A DNA stretch of 64,000 bases from Bacillota bacterium (lineage in GTDB: Bacteria; Bacillota; Clostridia; Acetivibrionales; JANLFN01): positions 9,591 through 73,590 of the forward strand of contig JAEWTV010000070.1 in NCBI GenBank assembly GCA_023397675.1. The letters are read 5' to 3'. Positions 8,829 through 15,766 of this stretch are shown here, in pieces. A model generated the notes under the pieces. That model was not told where the DNA came from. It made no database searches and was given only the letters and a program-made list of their open reading frames with translations. Each line of letters starts with the position of its first letter. The first letter of the stretch is position 1. The translations under genes and the position numbers were made by a program.

Positions 8829-10208
8829 TTAAAATTCTGCTTGTTCTATAATTCCTTGAGCATAAATTTCTGATTTTGGTCCTTTATGATAGTGCCAATA
8901 ATTAATAGCAGCTCGGATACATTCATCCAAAAGAATTGTAATGTAAGCTGCAGTCATATCTAAATGAAAAATTTTAATAAGTATAAAAGAACAGGTAATT
9001 ACGAATGTTGAGCCAAACACCTGTGTATAAAGCATCCATTTAGTGTCACCATATGCTCGTATACCGCTACCCACAACCACATTTATGGATTTTGGAATGA
9101 GTATGAATGCAGTAAAGATTAAAAACGGTACAGTCTTTGTTATAACATTATCATCTTCTGTAAAAATGGAGGTTATTGGTTTTGCAAACAATATGAAAAT
9201 TATAACGGAAAGAAAGACAGTAATCAGGTTTAAGATCATACATACCTTAAATACTTTCTTTGCTCCTCCCGAATCATTTTCACCTATTTTATTTCCTATT
9301 AAAGTCAAGGTAGCCCTTGAATAGCCGTTAAATATCTGAAACACAATTATTTCTATTGCAAAAGTTAGCGTATATACAGTTGTAGCTAATTCGAAACCAT
9401 TTAAAAACCTTATAAGAACTAAATTGGAAAAGTTCCACAAAAAGAATTCCATAGCTGTTGGTAAACCCAAAAAAACTGATTTTTTATATGAAGCAAGGTT
9501 TATGTTGGATAAACGTCCCTTATTAAGCTCATACACTTTTCTTTTTACCGAAAAACAATAAATAATTATAAACAGGGATGCAGTTACATCGGCAACAACT
9601 GTGGCAATTGCTGCACCTTTTATATTTAATGCAGGTAATCCAAAGTGTCCAAAAATCAGAACCCATGAAAGGAAAATATTTAAAACCACTTTTATTATAC
9701 CTGAATACATTATTGGTTTAGTATCTCCCATCCCCAGAAGCATAGACTGGAGTGTTGCGTCTACACCAAGAAACAGAAAATATACAGCAAATATTTGCGC
9801 ATAATTGATGCAGTAATCCATTATACTCGTATCAACAGCTAACAAGTTAAATATATATCTTGGAAAAACCGTCCAAATAATAAAGAAAGCAAAAGATAAA
9901 ACCGAATTGAACACGATTGAACTTTTAACCGTATTTACAATACCGTCTGTTTTTTTAGCACCATACATTTGGGATACTATTATAGTAATACCTGTACATA
10001 AAGCAATTAAGCAGTCAATAGTAGCGCCCAGCGGAAACTGCGTCGGACCAAGTGCAGACAAATATATTGTTCCACATTTGCCAAGAAAAGCTTTTTCTGT
10101 AAGAGACTGAAGCTGAAATACAAGTCCCTGTACAATAATTGGCAAAGCTATTATCATTATTGTTGATAAATATTTTTTATTTTCATTACTTTTAAGACTT
10201 CCTGTCAT
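8829..10208 (-). CDS. MATE family multidrug/cation exporter
   Basis: Polytopic membrane transporter of 459 aa with about twelve hydrophobic segments arranged as two MatE repeats. The first begins with IIALPIIVQGLVFQLQSLTEK and contains ALGPTQFPLGATID; the second follows a loop near residue 240. MATE proteins export drugs or metabolites using Na+ or H+ gradients. The start at 10208 is chosen because GAGGT precedes it by 6 nt. A ROK-type regulator lies just upstream on the same strand. No substrate can be proposed. Confidence 0.85.
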   Translation of the reverse strand: MTGSLKSNENKKYLSTIMIIALPIIVQGLVFQLQSLTEKAFLGKCGTIYLSALGPTQFPLGATIDCLIALCTGITIIVSQMYGAKKTDGIVNTVKSSIVFNSVLSFAFFIIWTVFPRYIFNLLAVDTSIMDYCINYAQIFAVYFLFLGVDATLQSMLLGMGDTKPIMYSGIIKVVLNIFLSWVLIFGHFGLPALNIKGAAIATVVADVTASLFIIIYCFSVKRKVYELNKGRLSNINLASYKKSVFLGLPTAMEFFLWNFSNLVLIRFLNGFELATTVYTLTFAIEIIVFQIFNGYSRATLTLIGNKIGENDSGGAKKVFKVCMILNLITVFLSVIIFILFAKPITSIFTEDDNVITKTVPFLIFTAFILIPKSINVVVGSGIRAYGDTKWMLYTQVFGSTFVITCSFILIKIFHLDMTAAYITILLDECIRAAINYWHYHKGPKSEIYAQGIIEQAEF

Positions 10209-10274
10209 CTTATACCTCACATTTCTTATACAATACAAATTTATATGGTATATATCATTGTGTTTCTAATGGCT

Positions 10275-11288
10275 TTATAAAGATTTCAAATAACTCATTG
10301 CCATATCCAAAAGGCCTGTATGATAAAGCTCATCAGTATTTGAAACAATATTTAATCTAGGTATGCGCTTGAATGGAAGTATTTTTTCAAGAGAAGCAGT
10401 CAATACCTTTAAATCATCTTCATTAAATTCAAAGCCCGAAAGCGCCACGTCTGCCGGATTAATCAGACTTACAACAGAACTGATAATATTTAAAAGGCAA
10501 GCAATATGCTGTCTTTTCTTTTCCTCACCACTATAGTTTTTACCTATAAAATCCAGGACTTCCCCCACATTTTTACCCTGATTATCAGTACTATATATAA
10601 ACTCAAGTTCTCCGGCATAACCAGCTGTTCCCCTTAACAAATTCCCATTTACAAGGATACCCGAACCTATGCAGTCATGATTTATAAAAATATGTACTAA
10701 ATCTGGCCACTTATCCCTTTCCATGGATACAAATACATTAACATCGTTTTCCATTAACAGCGTAATATCAGCTTTTTCTTTAAATAAATTCTCCAGATTA
10801 ATACCAATCAGCTTTTCATAACTAAGATTTTGGATTTGACCGTTGATAACCGCTCCCGGTATACCCAGTGAAACAACCGACAGTGAAGGATATTCGCATC
10901 TTATATCAGTGAAAACTGAAATCAATCCTTCAGAGGTAATTGTCAAAGGGATAGGTATTTCCTTGCTTTTAAGGATATTACCAAAGACATCATAAATTCT
11001 CATATCTAAAGAACATTCACCTATATATGCACAGGCAGCCACATGAAATGTGGGATTAAGTGTGTATTCAGCTCCAGGCCTTCCCCCTCTGGAAGTTTGT
11101 TCCGGAAGAATTATTACTTCATTTGAGGCTATCAGTTCACCTAACAAAGCTGATACTGTTGGAATACTAAGTCCAGATACATTTGCCAATTCTGCCTTCC
11201 CTATTTTTTCATAATTTCTTAGCAGGTTACGTATTGTTTTTCTATTATTAATGCGTACATGATCAAAATGCATACATTCTGTTTTCAT
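10275..11288 (-). CDS. ROK-family transcriptional regulator
   Basis: An N-terminal winged helix (RKTIRNLLRNYEKIGKAELANVSGLSIPTVSALLGEL) is joined to a ROK sugar-kinase-like domain with SLGIPGAVINGQI and GILVNGNLLRGTAGYAGELE. The ATG at 11288 follows GGAGGG; length is 337 aa. Two family features are missing: the usual AGEIGH histidine is replaced (AGELEF), and no Cys-rich zinc motif follows. The expected DIGGT nucleotide motif is also degraded. It therefore probably acts as a regulator with an altered ligand site. It may control the adjacent MATE gene. Confidence 0.85.
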   Translation of the reverse strand: MKTECMHFDHVRINNRKTIRNLLRNYEKIGKAELANVSGLSIPTVSALLGELIASNEVIILPEQTSRGGRPGAEYTLNPTFHVAACAYIGECSLDMRIYDVFGNILKSKEIPIPLTITSEGLISVFTDIRCEYPSLSVVSLGIPGAVINGQIQNLSYEKLIGINLENLFKEKADITLLMENDVNVFVSMERDKWPDLVHIFINHDCIGSGILVNGNLLRGTAGYAGELEFIYSTDNQGKNVGEVLDFIGKNYSGEEKKRQHIACLLNIISSVVSLINPADVALSGFEFNEDDLKVLTASLEKILPFKRIPRLNIVSNTDELYHTGLLDMAMSYLKSL

Positions 11289-11393
11289 GGCACCCTCCGA
11301 CTTTTTAAACATACTTTTTTAAGTATCTTTAAAAAGAATGTATCACTTTTTACACTGGATGTCAACTAAAGAAAAATGTAGGAATCTATTTTT

Positions 11394-11413
11394 CTGTGGG
11401 TTAAAATCCACGG
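11394..11413. repeat. Palindrome (CTGTGGGTT-type) at the left edge of RNA element copy 1
   Basis: An imperfect hairpin of 6 bp around GTTAAAA belonging to the family of GTGGG/CCCAC palindromes seen elsewhere in the window. It lies about 20 nt upstream of the promoter of the structured RNA element. The same arrangement holds for copy 2 (15197-15219). Confidence 0.6.
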
Positions 11414-11433
11414 CAGTACAATAAATTTTTATA

Positions 11434-11461
11434 TTGACAAACTGGATAATTACCCCATAAT
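11434..11461 (+). promoter_or_regulatory. Predicted promoter of structured RNA element copy 1
   Basis: TTGACA at 11434-11439 and CATAAT at 11456-11461 with a 16-nt spacer; overlapping A/T-rich hexamers would give 18. The -35, spacer length and -10 are conserved in copy 2 (15241-15268) although flanking bases differ, which supports a real promoter. Confidence 0.65.
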
Positions 11462-11540
11462 ATATAAATATAACAGCAATTAATTTAAGCTGTATGGAAA
11501 AGCTATAAAAAGCTTAAATTTATTAAAGAAGGAAGTTTTT

Positions 11541-11567
11541 ATGTCGGCGCTGAGTGTAAGTAAATAA
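11541..11567 (+). CDS. Eight-residue leader ORF in RNA element copy 1
   Basis: AAGGAAG lies 5 nt before an ATG that opens an ORF of eight codons (MSALSVSK) and a TAA. Copy 2 at 15343 encodes MSALHVSK with the same ribosome-binding site. Between the two copies two codons differ only synonymously and one differs in amino acid. This suggests a translated leader peptide, although part of the ORF overlaps a predicted stem and may be conserved for the RNA fold. Confidence 0.45.
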   Translation: MSALSVSK

Positions 11568-11645
11568 ACAACTTAATAGTTGTTAAGACATTTAAATTAT
11601 GGGTTTAACCTGTTAATTTGTTGTGTCTTTGATACCTTACACACA
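11554..11645 (+). ncRNA. Structured RNA element, copy 1 (three-stem fold)
   Basis: Outer stem GTGTAAG (11554-11560) pairs with CTTACAC (11636-11642). Inside are hairpin P2 (AACAACT/AGTTGTT, loop TAAT) and P3 (AGACAT 11586-11591 with GTGTCT 11623-11628). Copy 2 shows compensatory changes: one pair in P2 C-G to U-A, and in P3 A-U to G-C and U-G to U-A. The ending GATACCTTACACAC is identical in both copies. I do not recognise the family. It lies in the leader of an ABC exporter operon. Confidence 0.6.
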
Positions 11646-11712
11646 GACTCTCAAATTCAATGAGCAACGTCACTTTTATATTCTGTTTATTTTTATAATA
11701 ATTTTGGCGTAT

Positions 11713-11743
11713 AGCATGATGGAGTTATCTGTCATGCTTTTTT
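11713..11743 (+). terminator. First of two tandem terminators before the ABC exporter operon
   Basis: AGCATGA pairs with TCATGCT and runs into six T. The loop contains GAGTTATCT. It lies downstream of structured RNA copy 1 and upstream of the ATP-binding subunit gene, so it must be passed or bypassed for expression from the upstream promoter. Confidence 0.75.
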
Positions 11744-11770
11744 GATGTCTTTGCTGTTATTGGGCTATAG

Positions 11771-11810
11771 GTCTGTAATGAGGTATCTCTTTACAGACTT
11801 TTATTATTTT
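11771..11810 (+). terminator. Second tandem terminator before the ABC exporter operon
   Basis: GTCTGTAA pairs with TTACAGAC (8 bp) followed by a T-rich tract. The 12-nt loop contains AGGTATC, the exact complement of GATACCT at 11631-11637 in the structured RNA. Its position 30 nt before the ATPase gene is typical of an attenuator. Confidence 0.75.
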
Positions 11811-11841
11811 AAAGTTAATAATTTAAAGGAGTTAATCAAGT

Positions 11842-12816
11842 ATGAGTAAAATAATCGAAACAAAAAATTTAACAAAGGAATATAGGTATTTTGAAAAGGC
11901 AGAAGGTCTTAAGGGATCATTTAAATCACTCTTTAAACGCGAAACAAAGATAAGGAAGGCTCTCACAGACTTTTCAATTTCAATTGATGAAGGTGAATTT
12001 GTTGGACTAATGGGTCCAAACGGTGCCGGAAAAACCACACTCATTAAAATGCTTACTGGAATTATAAGGCCAACACACGGTGAGATTAGTGTAAATGGAT
12101 TTATTCCATCCAAGGGTGAAACAGCCTTCAAAAAAAGCTTTGCTGTTGTAATGGGACAAAAATCACAGCTTTGGTGGGATCTCCCTGCAAGCGACTCACT
12201 GCTGCTTAACAAAACCATTTATAATATACCCGAAAAAAAATACAAAGATAGTGTTGAATACTTTACCAGGCTTTTCGAAGTTGGGCATTATCTTTCTGTC
12301 CCTGTCCGGAAACTTTCTCTCGGAGAACGCATGAAATTTGAGCTTATTGCTTCCCTTATGCATTCCCCAAGCCTCCTGTTCCTTGATGAACCAACAATAG
12401 GACTGGATGCTGTTGCTCAGAGGCAGATACGTGAAATGCTGAGAACAGCAGGTAAAGAACGCGGAATAACCTTGCTTTTAACCTCTCACTATACAGAAGA
12501 CCTGCTTGAACTTACAAAACGGTGCGTTGTATTAAGGGATGGGCAAAAAATATATGATGGTGAGCTTCAGAAGCTTTTGGCGGACAACAGTAGTTTCAGT
12601 ACAATAAGTGTTACCTATTCCTCATTAAAACAATTGCCCGAAGTCGAAAATGCTGACGTAATAGAAAAGAGTGATTATTTTATTTCTGTCAGAACGCCAA
12701 AAGCCAATACTGAAGCATGTCTAAAGACATTTCTAGATTTATCTGACATAGAAGACATAAAAATTTCAGATGACGACGTAACATTACTTGTAGAAAGGGT
12801 GTATAAAGGAGCATGA
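11842..12816 (+). CDS. ABC-2 type exporter, ATP-binding subunit
   Basis: ATPase of 324 aa that powers the two permeases encoded next. Walker A is GPNGAGKTT (58-66), the signature is LSLGERMK and Walker B is LLFLDEPTIGLD. A C-terminal extension of about 80 aa is typical of this drug-exporter/YbhF-like class. AAGGAG precedes the ATG. The gene overlaps the first permease by 4 nt (ATGA), so the three genes are translated together. The leader carries an RNA element and two terminators, implying attenuation. The substrate is unknown. Confidence 0.92.
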   Translation: MSKIIETKNLTKEYRYFEKAEGLKGSFKSLFKRETKIRKALTDFSISIDEGEFVGLMGPNGAGKTTLIKMLTGIIRPTHGEISVNGFIPSKGETAFKKSFAVVMGQKSQLWWDLPASDSLLLNKTIYNIPEKKYKDSVEYFTRLFEVGHYLSVPVRKLSLGERMKFELIASLMHSPSLLFLDEPTIGLDAVAQRQIREMLRTAGKERGITLLLTSHYTEDLLELTKRCVVLRDGQKIYDGELQKLLADNSSFSTISVTYSSLKQLPEVENADVIEKSDYFISVRTPKANTEACLKTFLDLSDIEDIKISDDDVTLLVERVYKGA

Positions 12817-13598
12817 AAAAATATTTTCATATAGCAGGCTGTGAAATTCAAAATACATTGATATATCGCGGAAACACATGGCTTACTGCATTTTTTAGTA
12901 TATTTACAATACTGCTGGCTTACCTTTTATGGAATGCCGTATTCGGCGATTCAAAGACCTTTAATGGGTTTACGCTTCCTCAGATGATAACCTATTACCT
13001 GCTTTCAGGTATCCTATCACCTTTAATGCAGAGTGATGGACTTTTGAATACCTTTACAGAAGAAATCAAGAATGGAAGCTATTCAAAATATATTGTAAAA
13101 CCGATTTCTCCAATAGGGTATTTTATGTCCGCAGGATTTGCCAGGTCCCTCTACCCTGTTGTTGCATCAACACTGGTGCTGACAATTGTAATGATAATGT
13201 TTAACGGCTTTTTTGAACCACTCACACTTATGAATATTGTCAAAGCACTGCCTGTTATACTTCTCGGAGCTGTTTTAAATATGCTTATAAGCTTTATCAT
13301 AACAATGGCTACCTTTAAGTTTACAGATATCGGCTTCCTGATAGTTATACAGAATATTGTAAAAATGTTTTTATCGGGATCTCTAATCCCTTTGAACCTG
13401 GTTTTTGGTAATCAGATTGCTATGTGGTCACCATTCTCTTATACTCTGTATTACCCTGTAATGCTTGTTCTAGGGAAATCTGAAACATCTTTTGTCACAG
13501 CATTGATTGTATTAACGGTATGGATTGCAGTTGCCTTTGTAATTTGTCTTATGCTGAAAAGCAGAGCACCAAAGGCTTTCGAGGGGGTGGGTATGTAA
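12813..13598 (+). CDS. ABC-2 type exporter permease 1
   Basis: Membrane protein of 261 aa with six predicted membrane segments. It begins with YFHIAGCEIQNTLIYRGNTW, matching the COG4587-like permeases that pair with a COG3694-like partner and a YbhF-type ATPase. The start codon overlaps the stop of the ATPase gene and its own stop overlaps the next start (TAATG), a tight three-gene operon. It should form half of the transmembrane channel. Confidence 0.85.
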   Translation: MKKYFHIAGCEIQNTLIYRGNTWLTAFFSIFTILLAYLLWNAVFGDSKTFNGFTLPQMITYYLLSGILSPLMQSDGLLNTFTEEIKNGSYSKYIVKPISPIGYFMSAGFARSLYPVVASTLVLTIVMIMFNGFFEPLTLMNIVKALPVILLGAVLNMLISFIITMATFKFTDIGFLIVIQNIVKMFLSGSLIPLNLVFGNQIAMWSPFSYTLYYPVMLVLGKSETSFVTALIVLTVWIAVAFVICLMLKSRAPKAFEGVGM

Positions 13599-14392
13599 TG
13601 AAAAATATAACACAAACTATAAAGGTTATTTTAACTCTTGCAAAAATGCAGATGTCTTCGGCTATGATGTACAGGGCTAGCTTTTGGTCGGTTTTTTTTG
13701 CTGATTTAACATTTTTTGCAATACAGCTTGCGGTTTTCGGTGTAATAGCACAGAACGGAAGCATCGGCAGTTGGAACATATACCACCTGACAGTTTTTAC
13801 AGGGACGTTTCTAGCACTGGATGGGCTTTTTATGGCAACATACTTCTTTGGTATCCTATCCATCCCTGATAAAATCCGTACTGGAACACTGGATTTGGCT
13901 ATAGTAAAGCCGTTAAACACTCTACTTTATACGGTCTTTGGAAACGTAAACCCGGGTTCCTTCCTCCTATTTGTTGTAGGAATAGGGATTGTGGCCTATG
14001 GAGGCTCAAAGCTTGGTGTTTTGTCGGTAATAGGATGCATAAAGTACTTTGTTATATTTATTCTTATGTATATGCTTTTATTTGCTCTGATGCTGATTTG
14101 GAGGTGTATTTCTTTCTGGCTGACAAAGGTTGATGCGGCACAAAAAATTGAAGAAACCCTGATAGAGTTCTCATTCAGACTACCATTACCAGGTATTTAT
14201 GGGGTATGGAAAGTTTTATTCTTCATTGTTCTCCCTTACGGCTTGATATCAAACATGCCCTCACTAGCCCTGTTCGGACATTTTGAACTCAGGCATTGGG
14301 TGTTATGTGTTGGAGTAACAGGTTTTTTCATGGGACTTGCGTTATTCCTGTGGAGGGTGGGAATGAGAAGGTATGACAGTAGCAGTAGCTAA
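13598..14392 (+). CDS. ABC-2 type exporter permease 2
   Basis: Membrane protein of 264 aa with about six hydrophobic segments and a short charged N-terminus. The ATG at 13598 shares its A with the stop codon of the upstream gene and follows a GGGGGTGGG ribosome-binding site. It includes the region FGILSIPDKIRTGTLDLAIVKPLN, typical of the COG3694-like partner permease. It probably forms a heterodimer with permease 1. Confidence 0.85.
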   Translation: MKNITQTIKVILTLAKMQMSSAMMYRASFWSVFFADLTFFAIQLAVFGVIAQNGSIGSWNIYHLTVFTGTFLALDGLFMATYFFGILSIPDKIRTGTLDLAIVKPLNTLLYTVFGNVNPGSFLLFVVGIGIVAYGGSKLGVLSVIGCIKYFVIFILMYMLLFALMLIWRCISFWLTKVDAAQKIEETLIEFSFRLPLPGIYGVWKVLFFIVLPYGLISNMPSLALFGHFELRHWVLCVGVTGFFMGLALFLWRVGMRRYDSSSS

Positions 14393-14402
14393 AGGGTGCC
14401 AA

Positions 14403-14446
14403 CAGGCTGCCGGTATTCTACCGGCAGCCTTACTATATTTATTATT
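14403..14446 (+). terminator. Terminator of the ABC exporter operon
   Basis: AGGCTGCCGGTA pairs perfectly with TACCGGCAGCCT around a 3-nt loop just after the permease 2 stop, followed by an A/T-rich but interrupted T tract. The stem is strong; the tail is weaker than in a textbook terminator. Confidence 0.7.
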
Positions 14447-14493
14447 AGGAGTCCATTTTTTTAATTCTCTAAAAAATAAATCTCTATTCCCGC

Positions 14494-14760
14494 TTTTCGA
14501 TGCCGTAAAGCGGGGCAAAAGGCATCACTCATGCGCCGTGATGGCTTCAAAACCTTGGCGCGACGGATTCCGTGACAGAACTTCCAAGCTTGCATACTTG
14601 CTATTGTCCAGCCGGTTCCAATGTCATCCTTGACATACCCACCTGAATCCGTCATCCATGACGAATTCGCCGGACTTGACAAATGCATGCAGGAATTTCT
14701 AAGTCACTCCACCAAGCGCCTTCATGGTATAGTTAACGGGAGGCTATACCGAACTTTGTA
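14494..14760 (-). repeat. Long repeat family, copy A
   Basis: Read on the minus strand this stretch matches 18903-19165 on the plus strand over most of its length, by eye roughly 75-80%. Shared blocks include TACAAAGTTCGGTATAGCC, AAGGCGCTTGGTGGAGTGAC, GAATTCGTCATGGATGACGG and TTCTGTCACGGAATCCGTCG. Both copies carry the similar short translation NSSWMTDSGGY...WKFCHGIRRA, but neither has a convincing start or family match. I see no transposase. It looks like a non-autonomous repeat of unknown type. Confidence 0.65.
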
Positions 14761-14789
14761 AACAAAGTCCTTACGAAGTCACTTCGAAG

Positions 14790-15060
14790 AATTTACCCGC
14801 ATCCCATGCCCATTGAAAGCTGAGCTGGCAGATGTTGCTGCGAACGAAGTTCGAATGCCGGTGAATGGCCTGGATGGCCATTCAAGTAGCTTCTGAGCAG
14901 GATAGCGAAGTTGCATCGTCCCGGCTTGAGAACGAGCGAGCAGCTTACAGATGCCGCAGTAGGCTTTCACAAGGGCGAGCCATGGAAGGTGGGGTCTGGG
15001 GGAAACCGTGGCGGTGAACAGGTTTCGCCCCAGAAAACTTAAAATGGAGAATAAATGTTG
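14790..15060. other. Non-coding stretch rich in small hairpins
   Basis: This GC-richer segment holds CCCATTGAAAGCTGA (shared with 18800 and partly 19725), the hairpin GAATGGCC/GGCCATTC near 14865-14885, and GGTTTCGCCCCAG near 15025 (also at 19180 and in part at 20850). No credible ORF was seen. It looks like remnants of a mobile element adjacent to repeat copy A. Confidence 0.4.
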
Positions 15061-15071
15061 GAAATTTAAGC

Positions 15072-15093
15072 GCCGTGGGTTAAAAACCACGGC
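15072..15093. repeat. Palindrome of the GCCGTGG/CCACGGC family
   Basis: GCCGTGG and CCACGGC enclose GTTAAAAA. A second small hairpin, AGTCGGT/ACCGACT, follows at 15106-15122. Subterminal palindromes of this kind occur at ends of IS200/IS605-type elements, but no tnpA or tnpB is present, so this is at most a relic. Confidence 0.5.
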
Positions 15094-15196
15094 TGCTACA
15101 AATCAAGTCGGTTTCACCGACTAAGAAAAATCACTTTTAAATACTCGTTATAAAAAATCGTCAAATTATAGTCCCTTTAGGAACTTGGTTCTGATA

Positions 15197-15219
15197 GCCG
15201 TGAGGTTTTAACCCACGGC
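15197..15219. repeat. Palindrome at the left edge of RNA element copy 2
   Basis: GCCGTG and CACGGC enclose a short A/T-rich loop. It lies about 20 nt upstream of the promoter of RNA element copy 2, matching the arrangement at 11394. Confidence 0.55.
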
Positions 15220-15240
15220 GGTACGATTTAATTTTATATA

Positions 15241-15268
15241 TTGACAAACTGGATAATTGACCCATAAT
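15241..15268 (+). promoter_or_regulatory. Predicted promoter of structured RNA element copy 2
   Basis: TTGACA at 15241-15246 and CATAAT at 15263-15268 with a 16-nt spacer, the same as at copy 1. The spacer is nearly identical between copies (AACTGGATAATT conserved). Confidence 0.65.
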
Positions 15269-15342
15269 AATATAACACCAATTAATTTTAAATGTTGCGA
15301 AAAGTTATAAAAAGTTTAAATATATCAAAGAAGGAAGTTTTT

Positions 15343-15369
15343 ATGTCAGCGTTGCATGTAAGTAAATAA
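15343..15369 (+). CDS. Eight-residue leader ORF in RNA element copy 2
   Basis: AAGGAAG then ATG opens an ORF encoding MSALHVSK followed by TAA. Compared with copy 1, two third- or first-base changes are silent and one codon changes Ser to His. No larger gene follows on this strand, so if translated it belongs to a stand-alone short transcript. Confidence 0.4.
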   Translation: MSALHVSK

Positions 15370-15446
15370 ACAATTTAATAATTGTTAAGGCATTTATATT
15401 GCAGGTTTGAACTGTTTATTTATTATGCCTCAGATACCTTACACAC
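15357..15446 (+). ncRNA. Structured RNA element, copy 2
   Basis: Outer stem TGTAAG (15357-15362) with CTTACA (15438-15443); P2 AACAATT/AATTGTT with loop TAAT (15369-15386); P3 AGGCAT (15388-15393) with ATGCCT (15425-15430). Stems persist despite base changes relative to copy 1. A terminator follows at 15461, and the next gene is convergent. This copy therefore appears to be an independent transcript of roughly 230 nt. Function unknown. Confidence 0.6.
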
Positions 15447-15460
15447 ATAAGTTACATGAA

Positions 15461-15503
15461 TTATAAAAGGGAAGTCAGTTCAGCTTTGACTCCCCTTTTA
15501 TAC
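15461..15503. terminator. Bidirectional terminator after RNA element copy 2
   Basis: TAAAAGGG-AGTCA pairs with TGACT-CCCTTTTA with one internal mismatch. T-rich flanks exist on both sides, so it can end the plus-strand RNA element and the minus-strand tautomerase/murD transcript. Confidence 0.75.
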
Positions 15504-15524
15504 TATAAGAATATTCTTAAACTA

Positions 15525-15740
15525 TTAAATAGAACCAGTATTTTTTTTATATTCTTCTTTTATCTTATTAATAGTTTTTCCACCAATTCCTATATTTTCA
15601 TCTGACAATTCCTTTATTGTTGTGATGAAGAATTCACTTGGAATTTTCATTATTTCGGATGCTACATTGGTCATTCTTTCAATCAGCTGCTGCTTTTGTT
15701 CAGCAGTTAGTTGACCACCTTCTATTGTAATATATGGCAC
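15525..15740 (-). CDS. 4-oxalocrotonate tautomerase-like protein
   Basis: A 71-aa member of the 4-OT/2-hydroxymuconate tautomerase family. After Met removal it starts with Pro (PYITIEGGQLTAEQKQQLIERMT), the catalytic base of the family. Members catalyse keto-enol tautomerisation and assemble as hexamers. Family size is usually 60-75 aa. It lies 26 nt after murD on the same strand. No aromatic degradation genes are nearby, so the physiological substrate is unclear. Confidence 0.85.
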   Translation of the reverse strand: MPYITIEGGQLTAEQKQQLIERMTNVASEIMKIPSEFFITTIKELSDENIGIGGKTINKIKEEYKKNTGSI

Positions 15741-15766
15741 TTTAATTTCCCCCTTTGATCAAGCTT

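Noticed and set aside
14461..14688. Open frame on the minus strand (75 codons) in repeat copy A
   Set aside because: It lies within a repeated non-coding-looking element, has no ribosome-binding site, and the similar frame in copy B (18991-19215) differs at both ends. Treated as part of the repeat.
14779..15090. 103-codon minus-strand frame
   Set aside because: No ribosome-binding site, no recognisable family, and it crosses hairpins and a palindrome of the repeat region.
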